A stretch of DNA of 24,878 nucleotides. It comes from CADEED01 sp046733635 (GTDB lineage Bacteria > Pseudomonadota > Gammaproteobacteria > Steroidobacterales > Steroidobacteraceae). Each line of letters begins with the position of its first letter. Position 1 is the stretch's first letter. The stretch is taken from the NCBI GenBank assembly GCA_046733635.1, contig JBKPPO010000336.1, positions 1 through 24,878 of the forward strand, in the 5' to 3' direction. A program made the position numbers and the translations under genes. This document shows positions 7,002 through 13,700 of the stretch, one piece after another. The notes under the pieces are model-generated. The model was not told the DNA's origin, searched no databases, and worked only from the letters and a program-made list of their open reading frames with translations.

Positions 7002-8360
7002 ATGAATCAACATTCTCCAAATTCCGAATGGGCCGCGCGCGACCTCGCCCATGTCTGGCATCCCTGCACGCAGATGAAGGACCACGAGTCCGTGCCCATG
7101 ATCCCGCTGAAGTCGGGCTCGGGCGTCTGGCTCGAGGACCAGGCCGGCAAGCGTTACATCGATGGCATCAGCTCCTGGTGGGTGAACCTGTTCGGCCACT
7201 CGAACCCGCGCATCAACGAGGCGGTCACCCGGCAGTTAGGCCGCCTGGAGCATGCGATCTTCGCGGGCTTCACGCACGAACCGGCGGTCACGCTCGCGGA
7301 GGAACTCGTGCGGCTCGCGCCCGCGGGACTCAACCGCTGCTTCTTCGCCGACAATGGCTCGGCGGCCATAGAAGTGGCCGTGAAGATGAGCTTCCACCAC
7401 TGGCGCAATCGCGGCATGCCGCGCAAGACGCGATTCATCACGCTCGCCAACAGCTACCACGGCGAAACGCTGGGAGCGCTGGCGGTCGGCAACGTGGAAC
7501 TCTACAAGTCCATCTACCGGCCGCTGCTCATGGACGTGATCACCGTGCCTTCCCCGGATGCGTTCATGCGTGAGCCCGGAGCGACGCCGGCCGAACACGC
7601 GCGGCTGATGTTCTCGCACATGGAACGCGCGCTCGAAGACAACCACGAGGAAGTCGCCGCGGTCATCGTCGAGCCGCTGGTGCAATGCGCAGGCGGCATG
7701 CGCATGCACGACCCGGTGTACCTGAAGCTGCTGCGTGAGGCCTGCGATCGTTACGGCGTGCAGCTCATCGCGGACGAAATAGCCGTCGGCTTCGGGCGCA
7801 CGGGCACGATGTTCGCCTGCGAGCAGGCCGGCATCCGGCCGGATTATCTCTGTCTCTCCAAAGGCCTCACGGGTGGCTACCTGCCGCTGTCCATCGTGAT
7901 GACCACCGACGAGATCTACGCCTCGTTCTACGACGAATACGTCAAGCTCAACGCGTTCCTGCACTCGCACAGCTACACGGGCAACCCGCTGGCCTGCGCC
8001 GCGGCCAATGCCACGCTCGCGATCTTCCGCGAGGAGCCCGTGCTCGAACGCAATCGCGAGCTCGCGCGAGCGATGCGGGAGAGCGTTGCCCATCTCGAAG
8101 ACCATCCGCACGTGGCCGAGATCCGCCAGTGCGGCATGATCCTCGCGATCGAAGTCATGAAGAATGCCGCGGACCGCGTGCCCTGGCCTTTCGAGCAACG
8201 CCGCGGATTGCGCATCTATCGCCACGCGCTCGAGCAGGGCGCGCTGATCCGCCCGCTCGGCACACTGGTCTATTTCATGCCGCCCTACGTGATCACACCC
8301 GAAGAGATCGGCACGCTCGCGCGCATCGCCACCGAAGGCATCGAACTCGCATGCGCCTGA
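7002..8360 (+). CDS. bioA: Adenosylmethionine-8-amino-7-oxononanoate aminotransferase
   Basis: PLP enzyme of biotin synthesis that converts KAPA to DAPA using S-adenosylmethionine as amino donor. It has 452 residues from ATG 7002; an in-frame ATG 36 bp upstream has no family support. Seen: HPCTQMKDHE (20-29), the BioA-specific DGISSWWVNLFGHSNPRI (54-71), PLP-phosphate NGSAAIEVA (118-126), SYHGET (151-156), ADEIAVGFGRTG (257-268) with D258 for the pyridine nitrogen, SKG (286-288) with Schiff-base K287, and HSYTGNPLACAAANA. It stands apart from other bio genes. Its last 10 bases overlap the start of rsmE, so the two are co-transcribed. Confidence 0.95.
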   Translation: MNQHSPNSEWAARDLAHVWHPCTQMKDHESVPMIPLKSGSGVWLEDQAGKRYIDGISSWWVNLFGHSNPRINEAVTRQLGRLEHAIFAGFTHEPAVTLAEELVRLAPAGLNRCFFADNGSAAIEVAVKMSFHHWRNRGMPRKTRFITLANSYHGETLGALAVGNVELYKSIYRPLLMDVITVPSPDAFMREPGATPAEHARLMFSHMERALEDNHEEVAAVIVEPLVQCAGGMRMHDPVYLKLLREACDRYGVQLIADEIAVGFGRTGTMFACEQAGIRPDYLCLSKGLTGGYLPLSIVMTTDEIYASFYDEYVKLNAFLHSHSYTGNPLACAAANATLAIFREEPVLERNRELARAMRESVAHLEDHPHVAEIRQCGMILAIEVMKNAADRVPWPFEQRRGLRIYRHALEQGALIRPLGTLVYFMPPYVITPEEIGTLARIATEGIELACA

Positions 8361-9082
8361 CGCGGATATTCGTCGAGCAAAGACTCGTCTCCGGCAAGGG
8401 CGTCGGGCTTCCCGAGCAGGCTGGACTACATCTCACGCGTGTATTGCGGCTCGATCCCGGCGCGCCCGTCACGTTGTTCGATGGCAGCGGCGGCGAATAC
8501 GAGGGCACGCTGGAGCGCGACGGAAGGAACTGGTGGGCCAAGGTCGGAAAACATCACGCCGTGGAGCGCGAGTCCGCGTTGTCGATCACGCTGCTGCAAG
8601 GCATTTCCCGCGGTGAGCGCATGGATCTCATCATCCAGAAAGCCACCGAGCTCGGCGTGACGCGCATCGTGCCCGTGCTCGCCGAGCGCTCGGTGGTGAA
8701 GATCGACGCCAAACAACGCGATCGCAAACGCGACCACTGGCAGGCCATCGCCGTGGCCGCCTGCGAGCAGAGCGGGCGAAACCGGGTGCCGCCGGTCGCC
8801 GAAGCCGTATCGCTGGGCGACGCCATCGCCGCGCTCCCGGCCGAGGGCGCACGCTGCCTGCTGGCCGTGGATGGCGACGCACCGCTGTCCGATGTGCCCG
8901 TGGGCGGGCCCGTCACGCTGCTCATCGGCCCGGAAGGTGGACTCGCGGACAACGAGCAGAAGTTTGCCCGTGCCCACGACTTCCGCGGCTACCGCATCGG
9001 CCCGCGCATCCTACGCACCGAGACCGCGGGACTCGCGGCCATCGCGGCGCTGCAGACGCTGGGCGGAGATTTCTCGCGGTGA
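8351..9082 (+). CDS. rsmE: 16S rRNA (uracil1498-N3)-methyltransferase
   Basis: SPOUT-class methyltransferase that makes m3U1498 in 16S rRNA from SAM. 243 residues, family length. Seen: N-terminal RIFVEQ (5-10) and HLTRVLRL (27-34) of the RNA-binding PUA-like domain, LLQGISRGERMDLIIQKATE (81-100) and LGVTRIVPVLAERSVVK (101-117), then the trefoil-knot SAM site IGPEGGLADNE (192-202) and RIGPRILRTETAGLAA (215-230). ATG 8351 lies inside the bioA stop region; the stop overlaps the GTG of the HipA-like gene (GTGA). The frame is open further upstream, but that part only shadows bioA. Confidence 0.95.
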   Translation: MRLTRIFVEQRLVSGKGVGLPEQAGLHLTRVLRLDPGAPVTLFDGSGGEYEGTLERDGRNWWAKVGKHHAVERESALSITLLQGISRGERMDLIIQKATELGVTRIVPVLAERSVVKIDAKQRDRKRDHWQAIAVAACEQSGRNRVPPVAEAVSLGDAIAALPAEGARCLLAVDGDAPLSDVPVGGPVTLLIGPEGGLADNEQKFARAHDFRGYRIGPRILRTETAGLAAIAALQTLGGDFSR

Positions 9083-9858
9083 GCCTGCGCACGCTGCACG
9101 TCACGCGTTACGTGACCCCGTTGCGTGAAGGCGGCTCCCTGCCCGCCATCGTCGAAGGCGAAGACCAGGGTCTGTACGTGCTGAAATTCCGCGGCGCCGG
9201 CCAGGGCGCCAAGGTGCTCGTGGCCGAGCTCATCGTCGGTGAGCTCGCGCGCGTCGCCGGTCTCGCCGTGCCCGAGATCGTGTTCATGGAGCTCGACGCC
9301 GACCTCGCGCGCACCGAACCCGACGGCGAGATCCAGGATCTGATCCGCGCCAGCGCCGGACGCAATCTCGCGCTCGACTATCTACCCGGCTCCGTCACGT
9401 TCGATCCCGTGGCGGACCAGCCCGATCCCGGTGTCGCCTCGCGCGTCGTCTGGTTCGACGCCTTCACGAGCAATCTGGACCGCACCGCACGCAACGCCAA
9501 CATGCTGATGTGGCACCAGAAGCTCTGGTTGATAGACCACGGCGCCGCCCTGTATTTCCACCATGGCTGGGACGGCACGCCCCGCGCGGCCGACCCGTTC
9601 CCGCTGATCAGGAATCACGTGCTGCTGCGGTACGCCGCCGCGCTGGCGGATGTGGATGCGGAACTCGCGTCCGCTCTCACGCAGGAAAAGATCCGCGCCA
9701 TCGTCGGGCAGGTGCCGGAAGACTGGCTCGGCGGCCCCAACGCCTTCGGCCCGGCCGCGGCCATACGCGAGGCCTATGTGAATCACCTGTGGCAGCGGCT
9801 CCAGCCGCCGCGCTCTTTCGTCGAGGAGGCACTCCGTGCACGCGCCCTGCTCGTATGA
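9079..9858 (+). CDS. Stand-alone HipA-like kinase (HipA_2 type)
   Basis: Predicted Ser/Thr-kinase fold related to HipA, without the HipA N-terminal subdomain and without a HipB partner. 259 residues from GTG 9079. Seen: a beta-strand with candidate ATP lysine K36 in LYVLKFRG (32-39), a following helix with E50 and E55, catalytic-loop NLDRTARNAN (132-141; compare HipA NTDRHxxN, with His replaced by Thr), and the DFG-like LIDHGAAL (151-158) with D153. The downstream DUF3037 gene overlaps it by 23 bp; this pairing is one I recall from other bacteria. Substrate and cellular role are unknown. Toxicity, as for HipA, is neither shown nor excluded. Confidence 0.8.
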   Translation: MSLRTLHVTRYVTPLREGGSLPAIVEGEDQGLYVLKFRGAGQGAKVLVAELIVGELARVAGLAVPEIVFMELDADLARTEPDGEIQDLIRASAGRNLALDYLPGSVTFDPVADQPDPGVASRVVWFDAFTSNLDRTARNANMLMWHQKLWLIDHGAALYFHHGWDGTPRAADPFPLIRNHVLLRYAAALADVDAELASALTQEKIRAIVGQVPEDWLGGPNAFGPAAAIREAYVNHLWQRLQPPRSFVEEALRARALLV

Positions 9859-10234
9859 CTACGCGGTGATCCGCGTCGTGCCGCGCGTGGAGCGGCAGGA
9901 GTTCATCAACGCCGGGGTGGTCGTCTGGTGCCAGGAGCGCGACGTGCTCGAAGCACGCATCGAACTCGACGAAGCCCGGCTGCTCGCGCTGCATCCCGCG
10001 GCGGACATCGAAGCCATCCGCCGGCATCTCGCGAGCTTCCGCATCATCTGCGCGGGCGGACCGGAATCGGGCCCGATCGGACAACTCGCCAAACGCGAAC
10101 GCTTCGACTGGCTCGTCGCGCCTCGCAGCACCATCATCCAGTGTTCGGCCGTGCACGGCGGCCGGTGCGTCGACGCCGGCGGCACACTCGACGCGTTGCT
10201 CGACAGCATGGTGAGGTCTGCTCCGGCTCGATGA
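9836..10234 (+). CDS. DUF3037 protein paired with the HipA-like kinase
   Basis: Function unknown. 132 residues; GTG 9836 is chosen because GAGGAGG (9823-9829) lies six bases upstream and the product begins with the family pattern YDYAVIRVVPR (7-17). Other family marks are EFINAGVVVWCQ (22-33) and RFDWLVAPRSTIIQCSAVHGGR (89-110, given here as a motif region). There is no membrane segment or signal peptide, so it is cytoplasmic. It overlaps the kinase gene and must be translated from the same message. It may modulate or be a substrate of the kinase; that is inference from pairing only. Ends 13 bp from the convergent chpC stop. Confidence 0.8.
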   Translation: MHAPCSYDYAVIRVVPRVERQEFINAGVVVWCQERDVLEARIELDEARLLALHPAADIEAIRRHLASFRIICAGGPESGPIGQLAKRERFDWLVAPRSTIIQCSAVHGGRCVDAGGTLDALLDSMVRSAPAR

Positions 10235-10243
10235 GCCGCGAGC
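10220..10243. terminator. Inverted repeat between convergent DUF3037 and chpC genes
   Basis: CGGCTC-GAT-GAGCCG (10224-10238) is a perfect 6-bp stem with a 3-base loop. It extends by GCTC/GAGC on the outside with one bulged base. It spans the DUF3037 stop and sits just before the chpC stop, where a two-way terminator would be expected, but there is no T tract on either side. Confidence 0.35.
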
Positions 10244-10247
10244 AGGT

Positions 10248-10724
10248 CTACTCGACGAGTACCGACGTCTCTTCCGAGATCATCTCTTCGATGCGCTCGA
10301 GATCCGGAATCCACGGCGCTTCGTTGATCATCCGCACCTGCGAAATGATCGGCGTGCGTTCCGGGAACGTCCGCGTCGGATCCGGCCGCAGGATGTCCGC
10401 GCTGACGCGCACGAGCTGAGGAAAGCCCTGCGACACGATCCCGTAATACCCGCCTTCCACCTGCGATCCCAGCGCGAACAGCACCACGACACGCGTGCGG
10501 CCCGTGAGCGGCGGAATCGTCTGCCCGCAGGTGCCTTCGAACGACACCAGCGGAATGTTGCGGCTGCCCCAGGCGAACGTGCCCAGGTACCACGGCGGCG
10601 CGCCCGGCATCTCCGATGGTGTGTTGAAACCCACGACTTCGGCGACGCAGGAGCGCGGGATGATCAGGCGGCCGTCCAGCAAGGGGATCAGCAGGCTGTA
10701 GATTTCGGAGATTCTTTCCGCCAT
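10248..10724 (-). CDS. chpC: CheW-like coupling protein of the Pil-Chp system
   Basis: 158-residue single CheW-like domain. Seen: an N-terminal ISEIYSLLIPL strand region, LIIPRSCVAEVVGF (20-33), PGAPPWYLGTFAWGSRNIPLVS (a docking-type CheW stretch around 41-61) and VVVLFALG (79-86). It follows chpA with 8 bp between them, the place of ChpC in Pseudomonas, where it is thought to link receptors to ChpA. Its order after chpA, without an intervening chpB methylesterase gene, is unusual. CheW-family membership is clear; equivalence to ChpC rests on position. Confidence 0.85.
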   Translation of the reverse strand: MAERISEIYSLLIPLLDGRLIIPRSCVAEVVGFNTPSEMPGAPPWYLGTFAWGSRNIPLVSFEGTCGQTIPPLTGRTRVVVLFALGSQVEGGYYGIVSQGFPQLVRVSADILRPDPTRTFPERTPIISQVRMINEAPWIPDLERIEEMISEETSVLVE

Positions 10725-10732
10725 ACGAGCCT

Positions 10733-13700
10733 CTAGTTAGCCTCGCGCAGGTGCGCTTCGCGGCGGCGTGCGATCAGCGGCTCGATGGCTTCGAGCAGCT
10801 GCGCCTCCTGGTAGGGTTTGCCCAGGTAATCGTCCACGCCGATCTCGATGGCGCGCGCGCGGTGCTTCTCGCCGACGCGCGAGGTGATCATGATGATGGG
10901 GATGCCGGAGAGCCGCGAATCCGCGCGCACCTGCGTCGCGACTTCGTAACCGTCCATGCGCGGCATCTCGATGTCGAGCAGGATGATGTCCGGCGTGTGC
11001 TCCTGGAGCATCTCGATGGCGTCCACGCCATCGCGAGCAGTCAGCACGCGCATGCCATTGCGTTCGAGCAGGCGCTGCGTCACGCGACGCACCGTGATGG
11101 AGTCGTCGACCACGAGCGCGATCGAACGCGTGTCGGTCTTCTCGCGCGGCATCACCGGTTCCGTGCGCGCACGCCAGTCGGCGCGCACCAGCGCTCCGAT
11201 GTCGAGAATGATGACGATGCGGCCGTCGCCGAGGATGGTGGCGCCGGAGATGCCGCGGATGGCGGCGATCTGCGGACCCACGTTCTTCACGACGATTTCC
11301 CGCGAGCCGACGAGTTCGTCGGTGACGAGGCCGGTCGAGTGCTCGCCCGCGCGCACGAGGATCACGGGCACGGTGACGTCGCCGTCGGGCAGCGGACCGG
11401 GCTCGCGTCCCACGTAGAACGCGAGGTGCTGGAACTTGTACTTCTGCCCGCCGTACTCGAACGGCGGCGCTTCGGGCCCGAGGTGCGCTTCCACCTCGGC
11501 GCGCGAGAGGCGTACGACACCTTCCACGGTGGGCAGCGGCAACGCGTAGAACTCATCGTTGGCGCGCAGGATCAGCGCGTGGCTGATGGCCAGCGTCAGC
11601 GGCAGGCGGATCACGAACTTCGAACCCTGGCCCTGCCGGGATTCCATGTGCAGCGCGCCGCCAAGCTTCTTGATCTCGTTGGCCACGACGTCCATGCCCA
11701 CGCCACGGCCGGAAAGCGTGCTCACCGCACCCGCGGTGGAGAAGCCCGGTTCGAGGATGAGCTGCATGATGTCGTCGTCGGAGAGCTGCTGATCCGCGCG
11801 GACCATGCCGAGCGAAATACCCTTGTCGCGGATGGCCTTGAGGTTGAGGCCGGCGCCGTCATCGGACACTTCGACCACCACTTCCGAGCCTTCGCGATGC
11901 AAGGCGATCGTGATCGTGCCCGACTCGTTCTTGCCCGCCTTCTTGCGGTCCTCGGGCTTCTCGATGCCATGCGCCACGGCGTTGCGCAGCATGTGTTCGA
12001 ACGGCGGCATCATGCGCTCGAGCACCTGCCGGTCGAGTTCGCCCGAAGCGCCTTCGATGGTGAGCTCGGCTTTCTTGCCGGTGTCCGTCGCGGCCTGGCG
12101 CACGATGCGCGCCAAACGCTGAACGTGCCGCTGGAACGGAACCATGCGCGTGCGCATGAGGCCGTTCTGCAGCTCGTTGATGGTGCGCGCCTGCTGGGTC
12201 AGCAGGTTCTGCGTGTCCTTGGTGAGGTTCTCGAGCAAGCCCTGGATCGAGCCCACGTCGTTGGCGGTTTCCGCGAGCGCACGCGAGAACTGCTGAATCG
12301 AGGAGTAGCGATCCAGCTCCAGCGGGTCGAACTCGCTGCGCTGGCCGCCCTCTTCTTCGTAGCGATGCAGGATCTGCGCTTCGGTCTCCAGCTCCAGCTT
12401 GCGGAGCTGTTCCTTGAGGCGCGTGACCGTGCGCGAGAGCTCGCCCACGTTGAAGTCGATCGAGCCGATCTGCTGTTCGAGGCGCGCGCGCGCGATGCTG
12501 GCTTCGCCCGAGTTGTTGAGGAGCTGATCCAGCAGTTCCGCGTCGACGCGCGCGAGTTCGGGGCGATCCGAAGGCGCGGACGGCTCGCGGCCCGGCGGCA
12601 CGGCGCCCGGCGGCAGCAACGGCGCATCGGGCGCCTCGCTGTCCTTGGCAACCTTGTTGAATCCCGCCGATACGGGCTCGCGCACCGGCGCCCGTGTGAC
12701 GATGGACTGCGGCTCGGCCGGCGCGCTGGCGACGACGGTGGGCGGCTCGTAGGCCGGCGCTTTCTCGACGATCGACACAGGGTCGACGGGTGCAGCCTGC
12801 TCGACGACCGAGACCGGCTCCACCAGGTCGGAAGTCGCCTGTAAATCCGCATCCAGCGGCAACACGTCGAGCGAATCCGATGTCACGTCCTGCGAGGACG
12901 GCGCGGGATTCCAGACCGGGGCCAGCAACGGCGCTTCCGGCGCGGATTCCACGCGCGGCGGCGAATCGGTTCGCGCCCACGAAGAGGCCAGACTCACCGG
13001 CGGAACCGAATCCGGCAGTTCTTCCGAAGCCGCGCTCGCGGGTGCGGGAGCGGGTGCGGGTGAAGGTGCAGGCGCAGGTGCGACGACCGCAGCCGGCGCG
13101 GGCGCGGCAGGCGCTGGCGCAGCCGGCGCGGGCGTACCCGTGATCAACCCATGGATCCTGGCGATCAGCCCGCGCGCGGTGGGAACACCCTTGCCCGAGC
13201 TGACCCATTCGCGCATGCGCGCGAGCTCATCGAGCGCCGACTGCGCAAGACTGAAGGCACGATCGTCGGGAGCCACGACGCCGCTGTCGATCTGCATGAA
13301 CAGGGTTTCGAGCTCATGAGAGAGGTCCCCCATCGGCATGAGCCCGGCCATGCGAGCGCCGCCCTTGAGCGTGTGCAACGGGCGCTTGAGCGCCGTGAGC
13401 CCGTCGACACTGCTGCGATTCTCGTTCCACTGCGCGAGCGCGTTCTGGGAGGAATCGATGAGCTCCACCGCTTCGTCGGTGAAGATGCTCGCGATCTCCT
13501 GGTCGAAATCCGTGAGCACGTCCTCGGTGATTTCCGGCGCTGCGGCCGCGGGAGCTGGCGCCGTCTGCGCTGGCGCAGCCGCCGCGCCGACTACAGTCTT
13601 TTCGGCTGCCGGAAAGGGAGCGGGGGGCGCCGCGACCGCCGGCGCGGGAGCAGCGGGAGGCGCGGGCGGCGGAGCCGCGGCGAGTTCCGCCGCGCGGGCC

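Noticed and set aside
7236..8225. Long open frame antisense to bioA
   Set aside because: The bioA frame has all its catalytic motifs; the antisense product is His/Arg-rich and unrecognisable.
13019..13687. Possible tandem repeat or CRISPR-like array
   Set aside because: The repetitiveness is explained by Ala/Pro linker codons in chpA; there are no fixed-length repeats with unique spacers.
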